Shown piece after piece: positions 52,029 to 60,873 of a DNA stretch of 64,000 nt (within the stretch, counting starts at the first letter, position 1; each line of letters opens with the position of its first letter). The DNA comes from Kitasatospora sp. GP82 (lineage in GTDB: Bacteria; Actinomycetota; Actinomycetes; Streptomycetales; Streptomycetaceae): contig NZ_JARZAJ010000033.1 of the NCBI RefSeq assembly GCF_029892105.1, positions 1-64,000 of the forward strand. The letters are read 5' to 3'. A program made the position numbers and the translations under genes. The notes beneath the pieces are model-generated. The model had not been told where the DNA came from and ran no database searches. It saw only the letters and a program-made list of their open reading frames with translations.

Positions 52029-54083
52029 TCAGTCGCGCAGATCGACCAGCAGCGGCGGGACCTGTTCGCCCGCCACGGTGGTCAGGGAGACGACCGCATG
52101 ACCGGTGGGCAGGGCGTGGGCGAGGTCGGACGGGGACCAGCGGTGGCGCTCCACATCCCGGGTGGTGACGCTCTCGGTCTGCACGGGCGTTCCCGAGAGC
52201 GCCTTGCGGGCGAGGCGGCCGGAGCGGCGGAGCAGCCCGCCGGAGGTGTCCGGGGTGTGGGTCACGGAGGTCTCGGGGACGAGGTGGGTCCCCCACGCCT
52301 CGGAGAACAGCTTGCCGTCCCAGGGCGCGATCCCCGGAAAGGCCATCCGGCAGCCGACCGCCCCGAACAGCGGGGCCCGCAGCGCCTCCGGCAGATCGAC
52401 CAGGGTCCGCAGCAGCAGCACCGCCCCGGCGTTGACCGTCCGCATCCGCTGGAGACCACGCACCGTGTGCGCGTCCACCGCCGCCGAGGCGTCGTCCACC
52501 ACCAGACCCGCGAACAGCGCCCGCTCCTCCCGTGCGGCCACCGCCTGCGCGAACTGGCCCACCACCAGCCGGGAGAGCATCCGGGCGACCTCGGGGTGGC
52601 TGCGCTCGGGCAGCTTGATACGCACCCGTAGCGGGTGGTCGAGCGCCCGCATGGCGAAGGCCGGCCTGCCGGGCCCGGGACCGGCGAAGAAGTCGGCGAA
52701 GGCCGGCCGGTCGAGCAGCGCCAACCGGTCGGCGAGCAGGGCACCCGGGTCGTCGGCGCGGCCGTGCTGGCGCACCCGGTGCTGAAGGTCGGGCTGATGG
52801 GCGGGCAGCAGATCGGCCTCGCCCAGGGCCGTTCCGAGCGCGACGAAGCTGTCGGGATCGCCGCTGAGCAGCGCGCGCAGCTCGCGCACGCCCGGGTAGC
52901 GCCGGTAGGCGGCGTGGAAGGGGCCGACGATCTGCTGGAGGGCCGTCCTGGCGTTCTCCGCACGGGCCGACAGCTCGTCGGGGAGCAGTGCGTCGGCCAG
53001 CCTGGCGGCCGCCTCGTCCACCGCGCTCGCCCCGCCGAACAGGTCGAACCCGTACGCGGAGTCCGGGTCGCCGGGGGCGATCACCACGTCGTACCACTCG
53101 TCGGGGCCGAGGTCGGCGTCGTCGGCCCCGACCACCACCGCGCAGGCCGTCCCGGCCAGGGCCTGGAGGCAGAGCGCCTCGGCGACCGGGCGGGCGAGCC
53201 TGGCGGTCTTGCCGGTGCCGGCCGGGCCGACGGCGAGCAGCGAGGTGCCGAGGACGCCGGGATCGAGGGCGAGTCCGGAGCTGCGGTGGGTGGCCGGGTT
53301 CTTGATGACGTTCTGGGTGGTGCCGAGCCGGAGCTGACGGGTGAGCAGGTCGTGCCGTCGGCTGCGCCCCGGCAGGTCGCGGGCCTGGGAGGGGTGGGCG
53401 CAGGCGGCGGCGCCACGGGTGGTGATCTGCTCGGTGAAGGCGGGGAGCAGCTCGGGGTCGCCGAGGACGGTCTCCCAGGCCCGGTGGATCCGGATGTAGT
53501 CCACGTCGCCCACGGCCTCGGCGTCCAGGTACTGGGCGGCGAGCGGAGCCCCGCCGTGCCGCAGCCGGTGCCAGGGGTCGGCGGGGCCTGCGGGCTGCGC
53601 GGCCTCGGCCGGGTCGGGCTGTTCGTGGGTGACGGTGCGGGCGAGCAGCGGGCCGACGTAGCGGCGCCAGACCTCGGGCCAGCGGCCCATCCGGCCGAAG
53701 AGCTTGACCGCCCCGGCGACCACGGCGACGTTCACGGCGAGCTGGACGATCAGGCCGACGGTCTCGTCCAGCTCGCCCAGCAGTCCCAGCAGCCTGGCGA
53801 CGTAGAGCACGAGCTCGACACCGTAGACATAGGCGAACCAGGCGACCAGCAGGTTGAGCGCGGCCCGCAGCAGCAGCGGTCCGGCGGGGACCTTGGCATC
53901 CTCGGCACGGTCGGGGTCGACCTGGCGGTAGCCGTACCGGTAGATACCGGCGGCGGCCTCGGGCCGGGGCTCGTTTACCCAGGCGCTCAGGTCGAAGGGG
54001 TGGCTGCTGCGCTGCTGCGGGAGCGCGACGGCTGCCCGGTCCGCCTGTGCAGCCCACTTCCCCTGTGTGCCGTCCAGTCCCAT
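52029..54083 (-). CDS. Membrane-anchored VirD4/TraG-like P-loop ATPase
   Basis: 684 residues. Two hydrophobic hairpins (about 70-103 and 109-130) anchor the protein; the cytoplasmic part carries Walker A GPAGTGKT (286-293) and the Walker B-like stretch LFAGLVVDDASAA with a lid region typical of the VirD4/TraG/FtsK clan. The C-terminus (VVSLTTVAGEQVPPLLVDLRD) resembles coupling proteins. No relaxase or conjugation gene is near, so it looks like a chromosomal housekeeping relative. It lies between gabT (divergent, 229 bp) and the PucR gene, 199 bp upstream of the latter. Function unknown. Confidence 0.75.
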   Translation of the reverse strand: MGLDGTQGKWAAQADRAAVALPQQRSSHPFDLSAWVNEPRPEAAAGIYRYGYRQVDPDRAEDAKVPAGPLLLRAALNLLVAWFAYVYGVELVLYVARLLGLLGELDETVGLIVQLAVNVAVVAGAVKLFGRMGRWPEVWRRYVGPLLARTVTHEQPDPAEAAQPAGPADPWHRLRHGGAPLAAQYLDAEAVGDVDYIRIHRAWETVLGDPELLPAFTEQITTRGAAACAHPSQARDLPGRSRRHDLLTRQLRLGTTQNVIKNPATHRSSGLALDPGVLGTSLLAVGPAGTGKTARLARPVAEALCLQALAGTACAVVVGADDADLGPDEWYDVVIAPGDPDSAYGFDLFGGASAVDEAAARLADALLPDELSARAENARTALQQIVGPFHAAYRRYPGVRELRALLSGDPDSFVALGTALGEADLLPAHQPDLQHRVRQHGRADDPGALLADRLALLDRPAFADFFAGPGPGRPAFAMRALDHPLRVRIKLPERSHPEVARMLSRLVVGQFAQAVAAREERALFAGLVVDDASAAVDAHTVRGLQRMRTVNAGAVLLLRTLVDLPEALRAPLFGAVGCRMAFPGIAPWDGKLFSEAWGTHLVPETSVTHTPDTSGGLLRRSGRLARKALSGTPVQTESVTTRDVERHRWSPSDLAHALPTGHAVVSLTTVAGEQVPPLLVDLRD

Positions 54084-54248
54084 GTTCCCGGCCCCGCTCC
54101 CTGTTCCCGCCCGGCTGTGCCATACCCATGCCGCCCCTCGGGCGACACACCCGCGCTCAATGTAGTGGAGCCAGGGCCTGGGACAGCCGATCTACGCGCG
54201 CTGGCCGGTCAGGACAAGTCGGAAGGCGCAGTGCTACCGAGTGGCGCA

Positions 54249-54265
54249 TGCCCGAGCCTCGGGCA
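54249..54265. promoter_or_regulatory. 17-bp palindrome in the gabT upstream region
   Basis: TGCCCGAG-C-CTCGGGCA, perfect 8-bp arms, 47 bp upstream of the gabT start. Its size and place suit a dimeric operator. I found no second copy in front of the aldehyde dehydrogenase. Confidence 0.35.
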
Positions 54266-54312
54266 CGGCCTTAGCCTGCGAAGACCGCGCCTTGAGAAAC
54301 TTGGAGAACAGC

Positions 54313-55671
54313 ATGAGTGCTGCAACGCCGCTCCCGCAGGAGCGCCGCCTCGTCACCGCGATCCCCGGCCCGAAGTCGCAGGAACTGCAGGCCCGCAAGC
54401 TGGGCGCGGTGGCCGCCGGTGTCGGCACCACCCTGCCGGTGTACGTCTCGCGCGCCAACGGCGGCGTACTGGAGGACGTGGACGGCAACTCGCTGATCGA
54501 CTTCGGTTCCGGCATCGCCGTGACCAATGTCGGCAACAGCGCCGAGGCGGTCGTCGCCAAGGCGACCGAGCAGCTGGCCGCCTTCACCCACACCTGTTTC
54601 ATGGTGACCCCCTACGAGGGCTACGTCGCCGTGGCCGAGCAGCTCAACGAGCTGACCCCGGGTGACCACGAGAAGCGCACCGCGCTGTTCAACTCGGGCG
54701 CCGAGGCCGTCGAGAACGCGGTGAAGATCGCCCGCGCTTACACCAAGCGCACCGCCGTCGTGGTCTTCGACCACGGCTACCACGGCCGCACCAACCTGAC
54801 CATGGGCCTGACGGCGAAGAACATGCCGTACAAGCAGGGCTTCGGTCCGTTCGCCCCGGAGATCTACCGCGTTCCGGTCGCGTACCCCTACCGCTGGCTG
54901 ACCGGCACCGAGAACTGCGCCGCCGAGGCCGCCGCCCAGGCGATCGAGATCATCACCAAGCAGATCGGCGCCGACAACGTCGCGGCGATCATCATCGAGC
55001 CGATCCAGGGCGAGGGCGGCTTCATCGAGCCGGCCAAGGGCTTCCTGCCGAAGATCATCGAGTTCGCCAAGGCCAACGGCATCGTCTTCGTCGCGGACGA
55101 GATCCAGACCGGCTTCTGCCGCACCGGCCAGTGGTTCGCCTGCGACGACGAGGGCATCGTCCCGGACCTGATCACCACCGCCAAGGGCATCGCCGGCGGT
55201 CTGCCGCTGGCCGCCGTGACCGGCCGTGCCGAGATCATGGACGCCGCGCACGCCGGTGGCCTGGGTGGCACCTACGGCGGCAACCCGGTGGCCTGCGCCG
55301 CCGCGCTGGGCGCCATCGAGACCATGAAGGAGCAGGACCTCAACGGCAGGGCGCAGCGGATCGGCGAGATCATGCTGGGCCGCCTGCGGGCCATGCAGGA
55401 GAAGTTCGACATCATCGGCGAGGTCCGTGGCCGCGGCGCGATGATCGCCGTCGAGCTGGTCAAGCCCGGCACCAAGGACGCCAACCCGGAGGTCACCGCG
55501 GCGATCGCCAAGGCGTGCCACGCCGAGGGCCTGGTCGTGCTGACCGCCGGCACCTACGGCAACGTGCTGCGCTTCCTGCCGCCGCTGGTGATCCCGGAGC
55601 ACCTGCTGACCGAGGGCCTGGACATCATCGAGGGCGCGTTCGCGCTCGAAGGCGCGTTCAAGGGCGCCTGA
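54313..55671 (+). CDS. gabT: 4-aminobutyrate aminotransferase
   Basis: 452 residues. Class III PLP aminotransferase transferring the amino group of GABA to 2-oxoglutarate. The PLP lysine is Lys291 (TTAKGIAGG), with EPIQGEGGF, FVADEIQTGFCRTG and GGTYGGNPVACAAAL as the family landmarks. ATG 54313 with GGAGA 7 bases upstream; an upstream in-frame ATG at 54241 would cover the palindrome and lacks support. The neighbourhood suits GABA degradation. Confidence 0.93.
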   Translation: MSAATPLPQERRLVTAIPGPKSQELQARKLGAVAAGVGTTLPVYVSRANGGVLEDVDGNSLIDFGSGIAVTNVGNSAEAVVAKATEQLAAFTHTCFMVTPYEGYVAVAEQLNELTPGDHEKRTALFNSGAEAVENAVKIARAYTKRTAVVVFDHGYHGRTNLTMGLTAKNMPYKQGFGPFAPEIYRVPVAYPYRWLTGTENCAAEAAAQAIEIITKQIGADNVAAIIIEPIQGEGGFIEPAKGFLPKIIEFAKANGIVFVADEIQTGFCRTGQWFACDDEGIVPDLITTAKGIAGGLPLAAVTGRAEIMDAAHAGGLGGTYGGNPVACAAALGAIETMKEQDLNGRAQRIGEIMLGRLRAMQEKFDIIGEVRGRGAMIAVELVKPGTKDANPEVTAAIAKACHAEGLVVLTAGTYGNVLRFLPPLVIPEHLLTEGLDIIEGAFALEGAFKGA

Positions 55672-55703
55672 TCCGGGCGTCGGTGTCTCACCGGCTCCCG
55701 GAA

Positions 55704-55738
55704 GGAGCGGGCTCGGTCCTGGCGGCCGGGCCCGCTCC
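55704..55738 (+). terminator. gabT terminator
   Basis: GGAGCGGGC (55704-55712) pairs with GCCCGCTCC (55730-55738); an inner CGGTC/GGCCG stem extends it. 33 bp past the stop. Confidence 0.65.
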
Positions 55739-55892
55739 GTCGTTCCGTCGTTCGAGGTCAGCACACCTCTTGCAGCGCCCCGCCAACGACGGCCGGCCTG
55801 GCGTGGAGGTTGTAATCCCACTGGTGAAGATGCTGTGCGAAACTGACGGACCGCCTCGGCCCCGCAGCGGCTTTGACGTACTGTCGTGACAG

Positions 55893-56687
55893 ATGGACAG
55901 CGAGTTGCAGCCCTCAGTAACACCGCCCGCCGCCCCGATGGGGGCGGCCGGTCCCGAAGACCGATCGACCGACCGTCCGGCCCACACCCCCCGGGGCGCA
56001 CGGAACGGCGATCACCACAGCCGCCCTGGAGCTCTCCCCCCTGCTCCGGGGCGGCTTTCGCATGCTGTCGTGCCCCTGACACTTCTGCTGGTGCTCGCGG
56101 TGATCTCCTGGCAGGTCGCCGCCCACGGTCCACTGCTCGACCTGGACACCGCCGTCCGCCGCACCGTCCACGAGCTGCACCGGCAGCTGCACAGCTCCGT
56201 GCTCGACCGGTTCGGAGTGCTCCTCGCCGATCTCGGCAACTCCGTTCCGGCGATCCCCGTACTGCTCGGCGCGGCCGCCCTGGCCGCCTGGCGGCAGTGG
56301 CGGTCGGGCCTGCGGCGCTGGTGGCCGCCGCTGCCGACGGCCACCCTGGCCGCGGTTCTGATCCCGCTGCTGGTCGTACCCGCGAAGGCGTGGTTCGCCC
56401 GGACGGGGCCGCTCGGACTTCCGCTCACCCCCGGCGAGTGGGGCTGGTACCCGTCCGGACACACCGCCACCTCCGCCATCGCCTACGGCGTGGGCTCCCT
56501 GCTGCTCGGACGCACCCTCACGGCGGCAGCCCGGCGGCTGCTCCACGCCGGCACCGCGCTGCTCTGCCTGGGAGTCGGGGCCGGCCTGGTGTGGAGCGAC
56601 TTCCACTGGCTGCTGGACGTGACCGCCAGCTGGTGTCTGGCCGCAGTGCTGCTGTGGAGCCTGGACCGCTGGGTCAGGCTCCGCTGA
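55893..56687 (+). CDS. PAP2-family membrane phosphatase-like protein
   Basis: 264 residues, about six transmembrane segments from residue 55 onward. The central motif YPSGHTATS (186-194) is intact, and the third motif keeps His238 and Asp242 (DFHWLLD). The arginines expected in motif 1 (KxxxxxxRP) and motif 3 (SR before the His) are shifted or absent: motif 1 reads KAWFARTGP and motif 3 GLVWSDFH. A subfamily with RTGP exists, so activity on lipid or prenyl phosphates remains possible. Its tail overlaps the convergent DUF2218 gene by 14 bp. Confidence 0.78.
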   Translation: MDSELQPSVTPPAAPMGAAGPEDRSTDRPAHTPRGARNGDHHSRPGALPPAPGRLSHAVVPLTLLLVLAVISWQVAAHGPLLDLDTAVRRTVHELHRQLHSSVLDRFGVLLADLGNSVPAIPVLLGAAALAAWRQWRSGLRRWWPPLPTATLAAVLIPLLVVPAKAWFARTGPLGLPLTPGEWGWYPSGHTATSAIAYGVGSLLLGRTLTAAARRLLHAGTALLCLGVGAGLVWSDFHWLLDVTASWCLAAVLLWSLDRWVRLR

Positions 56688-57021
56688 CCTGGCCGTCCTC
56701 GCTGTCGTTGCGGTGGACCAGGCCCGGCTCTCCGCTGTCGCGGCGCCACTCGACCACCAGCTCGTCACGGCTGCCGAAGCGCACCAGGTGACGCCCGACC
56801 ACGTCCTCCAGACCAGGCAGGCTCTCCGCCGCTCCCTCGACGGTCAGCAGCAGGGCGCCCGGCTCGGCGACCAGGGTGGCGGCCCCGGCGCCGAAGACCA
56901 CACGGCCGCGGCCGGTCTCCTCGGACCAGTCGGCCTCGACCTTGCGCCCCAGATGGGCCGCCAGCTGCTTGCCGTAGCGCGCCGGACGATCGGTGGCGAC
57001 ACGGGCTTCGGAACGGGACAT
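56674..57021 (-). CDS. DUF2218 protein
   Basis: 115 residues, soluble. The pattern RYGKQLAAHLGRKVEADW, GRVVFGAGAATLVAEPGALLLTVEG and VVGRHLVRFGSRDEL is typical of DUF2218. Relatives are often found near siderophore or iron-uptake genes; the function is unproven. ATG 57021 has GGAG 5 bases upstream. An iron-box-like sequence lies 95 bp upstream, consistent with iron-repressed expression. Confidence 0.82.
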   Translation of the reverse strand: MSRSEARVATDRPARYGKQLAAHLGRKVEADWSEETGRGRVVFGAGAATLVAEPGALLLTVEGAAESLPGLEDVVGRHLVRFGSRDELVVEWRRDSGEPGLVHRNDSEDGQVSGA

Positions 57022-57115
57022 GAGTACTCCAGCGCTCGGACGGTCGGCATTCGCGAGATCCACCGCGCGGCACGAAAGGGCGGCGCGGGAAGCTTCACGC
57101 TTCACAGGAGGCAAC

Positions 57116-57134
57116 TTAGGCTGCCCTCACCTGG
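57116..57134 (-). promoter_or_regulatory. Iron-box-like site (DmdR/IdeR type)
   Basis: The 19-mer TTAGGCTGCCCTCACCTGG matches the actinobacterial iron box TTAGGTTAGGCTCACCTAA at 12 or 13 of 19 positions, with intact TTAGG and CTCACCT halves. It lies upstream of the DUF2218 gene. DmdR/IdeR repress in iron-replete cells. Confidence 0.45.
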
Positions 57135-57263
57135 ATCAGCCTAGCCCAGATACTGAGTATGGCTCAAGATGTTATTGGAGCCGCATACCTCGGACTGCCC
57201 GATACCCTGGCCTCACTCTCCCCAGCCTTCGGTCTGGGACACACCTGAGCCGGGAGCCCGACC

Positions 57264-57749
57264 ATGACCATCTCGCCCACCGACACCGCAGCGGAGCTCT
57301 CGGACGCGCTGACCCGGGCGATGAAGCGGATCAGGCGGCAGACCATGACCCGGCTGGAGCCCTACGGCATCACCCCCGGCCAGGCACGCGCCCTGCGTGT
57401 ACTGGCCTTCGCCCCCGGCTGCGAGAGCCGCGAGACCATGCGGCTCAGCCAGCTCGCCGACCATCTGCACATCGCCCCGCGCTCGGCGACCACGGTGGTG
57501 GACGCGCTGGAGGAGGTCGGCCTGGTCGAGCGGACCCCGGACCCGGCCGACCGGCGCGCCGTCCGCGTGGTGCTGACCGCCGACGGCCACGCCGCCCTGG
57601 AGCGGATCTCCCAGGTCCGCCACGAAGTGGCCCAGGAGTACTTCGCCCCGATCAGCCCGGGCGAGCAGGAGGCACTGCTGCAGGCGCTGCGCAGCGCCGA
57701 GGCAGCCTACGAGTCGGCACGGTGCACCACCCGGGGCGCAGCGCACTGA
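57264..57749 (+). CDS. MarR-family transcriptional regulator
   Basis: 161 residues. The winged helix-turn-helix is at about 65-125 (LSQLADHLHIAPRSATTVVDALEEVGLVERTP, then DRRAVRVVLTADG wing). Dimerisation helices flank it. MarR regulators usually bind a phenolic or oxidative ligand and control a neighbouring gene. It is convergent with the ZIP transporter and divergent from DUF2218, so its target is unclear; the 242-bp divergent region with the iron box could be shared. Confidence 0.88.
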   Translation: MTISPTDTAAELSDALTRAMKRIRRQTMTRLEPYGITPGQARALRVLAFAPGCESRETMRLSQLADHLHIAPRSATTVVDALEEVGLVERTPDPADRRAVRVVLTADGHAALERISQVRHEVAQEYFAPISPGEQEALLQALRSAEAAYESARCTTRGAAH

Positions 57750-57809
57750 GGCCGACGGCCGCGCTCACCGGGACCGCCGCACAGGCTGTCGCCGGGCTGA
57801 CCCGCGCGC

Positions 57810-57841
57810 GGACGTCCCGGTCAGCGGACGTCCCGGTCAGT
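57810..57841. repeat. 16-bp tandem duplication at the ZIP gene stop
   Basis: GGACGTCCCGGTCAGC (57810-57825) and GGACGTCCCGGTCAGT (57826-57841) are adjacent copies with one difference. The ZIP stop codon lies inside the second copy, so the duplication left the protein end unchanged. Confidence 0.8.
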
Positions 57842-58592
57842 CGGCCAGGCCGACCACCAGCCACATGAACCCCACCCCCAGCAGCGTGCACAGCAGGGTC
57901 GAGCGTGAGGGATGCGGGCTGTGGGCCTCGGGGAGGATGTCCGAGGTCGCCAGGTAGAGCAGGAAGCCCGCGAAGAAGCCCAGATAGAGGCCGAGCATCC
58001 GTTCCGGGATGGTGAACAGCAGGGTGACCGCGGCCCCAGTCACCGGTGCCAGCGCATCCGCCCCGAGCAGGGCCAGCGCCCGCGCCCTGTTGTTCCCGTA
58101 CATCCGGGTGATCGTGTACGTGTTGAAGCCGTCCGCGAAGTCGTGGGCCACCACCGCGATCGCCACCACCGTGCCCACCGTGGTCCCGGCCTGGAAGGCG
58201 GCGCCGATCGCGAAGCCGTCCATCAGACTGTGTCCGACCAGTGCGCCCGCCGCGGCCAGCCCGACACCCTGACGTCCGCCGTGCGCGTGGTCGTGTCCGT
58301 GTGTGTGGGCCGCGTACTCGCCCTCGTGCCCCCGGTGGATGGCCACGGCGCGCTCCACGACGTGGATCGTCAGAAAGCCCGCCGCGAACAGCAGCAGCGC
58401 CTGCGGCACCCCGTGGACCTTCTCCGGCGCGGCATGCAATGCCTCGGGCAGCAGGTCGAAGGCGACCACCCCGAGCATCAGCCCGGCAGCGAAGCCGAGC
58501 ACCAGATGCCGCCGGTCACCGGTCCGCTGGGCGACGAAGCCGCCGATCAGGGTCATGAGGAAGGCTGCGGCAGCGACGAGTACGGCGGTCAT
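57837..58592 (-). CDS. ZIP-family metal transporter
   Basis: 251 residues, about eight transmembrane segments. The metal path motifs are HSLMDG (121-126) in helix 4 and HDFADG (150-155) in helix 5; a His-rich loop (AAHTHGHDHAHGG, about 95-106) lies between helices 3 and 4, a metal-sensing or feeding loop. Transport of zinc, iron or manganese is likely. ATG 58592 follows GGGGGAG. The divergent MarR/iron-box neighbourhood nearby fits metal homeostasis, but co-regulation is inference. Confidence 0.88.
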   Translation of the reverse strand: MTAVLVAAAAFLMTLIGGFVAQRTGDRRHLVLGFAAGLMLGVVAFDLLPEALHAAPEKVHGVPQALLLFAAGFLTIHVVERAVAIHRGHEGEYAAHTHGHDHAHGGRQGVGLAAAGALVGHSLMDGFAIGAAFQAGTTVGTVVAIAVVAHDFADGFNTYTITRMYGNNRARALALLGADALAPVTGAAVTLLFTIPERMLGLYLGFFAGFLLYLATSDILPEAHSPHPSRSTLLCTLLGVGFMWLVVGLAD

Positions 58593-58966
58593 CCCGTTCA
58601 CTCCCCCGGGTCGAGGGCAGTCCGCCTTCGCGTCCCGCCGGGCGGGCGGTCGTAATGGCCGGGCGGCCGCGCTGATACCGCTGCCCGCAGGCGAGGTCCG
58701 CCCGGCCGGGCCCGGTTGTGCCGAAGCCCTCCGCCAAGCCTGCGGCCGCCCCCGGAGCTGTCGCGCGCCGGATCGCCCGTCGGGGTGACGCCGCGCCCTG
58801 CGCCCGCGGCCTTGCGTTCGGTGGAGCACGACCGGCGAATCGGCGACCCCTCATCGCCGCCGACCGGCTTCGCATCGGACGGGGCTGTCGAACCGGCCTG
58901 CCGGTCCAGCCTGCCGGACCGGGCTGCCGGACCGGGCTGCAGACCGGGCTGCCGCTCGGGGATGCC
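58593..58966. other. Gene-free stretch with short tandem repeats
   Basis: 374 bp between the ZIP gene and the nuclease-like gene. Frames through it are shadows. Near 58911-58948 a 13-bp unit CTGCCGGACCGGG is repeated almost three times, the last copy one base shorter. No clear promoter for the ZIP gene is visible. Confidence 0.5.
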
Positions 58967-60562
58967 TCAGTCGCCCATCGCGAGCGGCAGGCCGAGATGA
59001 GTCTGCGTCAGCTCCCTTACGCCATCGCCGTCCACCAAGTGGATCTGCTCGTAGGGCGCAGTACCCGACAGGTCTAGGGCGGCGTCGGAGAAACGCCCGC
59101 TGGTCAGTCGCAGGCCGCGATCGGCGCCTTCCTCCCTGACCGCCTCGGCGAGTGTCCTGAGTTCCTCGACCGCGACCGGGTCGGACCCCCGGGAGGCCCA
59201 CACCACCCAGCGGCCGGGCAGCGCGCTGCCGGCATCGCCCTCGCCGGTCGCGACCAGCCCGGCTGCACCGCGCAGCCGTACGCTCCAGCCGGCAAGCCCG
59301 CCCCGGGTGAGCAAGTCACGGACCAGATGGGCGAATTCGTTGGGCGACAGGTCCGCCACCGTGGGGACGGCGGAGCCCGCAGCACCACTCTGTTCGACCG
59401 CGACGAGTGCATACGGATCAGGCGTGACCGCGGCGGCCAGCTCGCGCAGCCGGACCAGGGCCTCGTCCTGCTCGGCGTCCGCATAGACACCGTCCCCGTA
59501 ACCGTGCTCGACCTCCTCCTCACCGAGTGGGGCGGGACCGGACGGGAGCAGGCGGGTACGGGCCAGGGCGTCCCTGTCGGCATCCACACTGAGCAGGCAG
59601 ACCGCCGCGCCGGAGGGCGTCTCGCGCAGCCAGCCGTTGAGGACCACCCCGGCCAGTATCTCGTCGGTGTCCACTGCGTCCGCAGCCTGGAGAGCGCGCA
59701 GCACGAGGCGGGCGGCGAGCCGCAGGTAGTCCGCCGCACGGTCGGCCGACGGGCGGGGTACCGGCTCGATCTCACCGGACGGCGTCAACCGGTAGCCGGA
59801 GAGCGAGGGCACCAGGTCGAGCGGGGGCAGGTCCAGGTCCAGCACGGCGGTACGGGTGAGCGGGCGGAACACGGCCCGGCAAGGGGCCGGGAGGTCCTGG
59901 GTTGCGCCCTCGGCGGCGGCGAGGGCTCGCTCCAGCAGTGACTCGACCGCTGCGGGCTCGGCCAGCCGGTATGCCCGGCGGCACTCCTCCAGGGTCTCGT
60001 TGTACTCGCGGACGGCCCGCGCCCGCGCCTGCTCGGCCTGCTCGTGCGCCGCTCGCGCCGCCATCGCACCGGAGTCGGCGGCCTCGGCCCGGCGGGTGCG
60101 CCACTCGCGCAGCTCGCGCTGGTGGCGCAGGCGGGCCTGGGCGAGTTCGCGCTGGTAGCCGGAGTCCAACAGGCGGCGGGAGGGCGCCTCGTCCGGGTCG
60201 GCGGCGGGCGGCTCGGGCGGGGCGTAGTCCTCCCAGCGAGGCTCGGCCTCGGCGGTCGGGTCCGGCTCACCGGCCAGGTACGGGCGGGGCTCGTAGCTGC
60301 GCAGCTGGCTCTCGAAGTCCATGGCGGAGACGGGCAGCGCGGCCCGGCGTAGCAAGTCCGCGAGGCGCTCGTGCTCGGCCTGGACGGTGAGCGTCCGGTG
60401 GTGGGTCAGGGCGGCAGCGCGGCCGTGCGCGGCCACCGATTCCTCCGGCGAAGTCCCTTGTTCGGGCACGTCTGCTCCCAGATCGCGGAAGACCGAGGCC
60501 AGGAAGCCCGGTTGGAGGACTGGGGCAGTACCGTCCGGCTGACTCTCGGGTGAGTACTGCAT
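58967..60562 (-). CDS. Mrr-fold restriction-endonuclease-like protein, catalytic residues not evident
   Basis: 531 residues. The middle (about 115-205) is an Arg/Ala/Glu-rich coiled-coil-like helix. The C-terminal 124 residues (about 408-531) match the Mrr nuclease pattern in order: NEFAHLVRDLLTRGGL helix, a GEGDAG turn, WVVWASRG strand, VEELRTLAEAV helix, LTSGRFSDAAL and IHLVDGDGVREL. The catalytic D...QAK residues of Mrr are not evident: the QAK position reads WAS. It may bind DNA without cutting, or be a divergent enzyme. ATG 60562 has GGGGGA about 10 bases upstream; ATG 60580 is possible. The 650-residue gene lies upstream on the same strand, across the minisatellite. Confidence 0.65.
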   Translation of the reverse strand: MQYSPESQPDGTAPVLQPGFLASVFRDLGADVPEQGTSPEESVAAHGRAAALTHHRTLTVQAEHERLADLLRRAALPVSAMDFESQLRSYEPRPYLAGEPDPTAEAEPRWEDYAPPEPPAADPDEAPSRRLLDSGYQRELAQARLRHQRELREWRTRRAEAADSGAMAARAAHEQAEQARARAVREYNETLEECRRAYRLAEPAAVESLLERALAAAEGATQDLPAPCRAVFRPLTRTAVLDLDLPPLDLVPSLSGYRLTPSGEIEPVPRPSADRAADYLRLAARLVLRALQAADAVDTDEILAGVVLNGWLRETPSGAAVCLLSVDADRDALARTRLLPSGPAPLGEEEVEHGYGDGVYADAEQDEALVRLRELAAAVTPDPYALVAVEQSGAAGSAVPTVADLSPNEFAHLVRDLLTRGGLAGWSVRLRGAAGLVATGEGDAGSALPGRWVVWASRGSDPVAVEELRTLAEAVREEGADRGLRLTSGRFSDAALDLSGTAPYEQIHLVDGDGVRELTQTHLGLPLAMGD

Positions 60563-60873
60563 CGGCGGTCGTTCCCCCATGCTCGTCTGCGCTTGTCCGC
60601 TCGGGCCCGTTGGTGCCCACTCGGACCCTTCCTGGGCAGCATTGTCCACCGTTCCGGCGCGCAGGTCAGCCAAGCTCTTCAGTTGGTAGGGGTGTTGACC
60701 TCCTGTGGGGGACGGGTGCCCTGTTCATCCGCTCAGCTCGCCGGGCCGGTCGGCCAGGCCGGCCCGGGCTTCGGCGGATCGGCCGGTCGGTTCGGTGGGA
60801 CGGTTCAGTGGGTGGTTCAGCACGGTGGTTGAGTGGGGTGGTTGAGTGGGTGGTCGGATGAGTTCGGCAGATC
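60563..60873. other. Gene-free approach to the minisatellite
   Basis: 311 bp upstream of the nuclease-like gene. It contains looser GGTGGTTGAGTGG-type repeats (about 60820-60860) that grade into the 13-bp array. It should hold the promoter of the nuclease-like gene, but no clear -35/-10 pair stands out. Confidence 0.45.
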
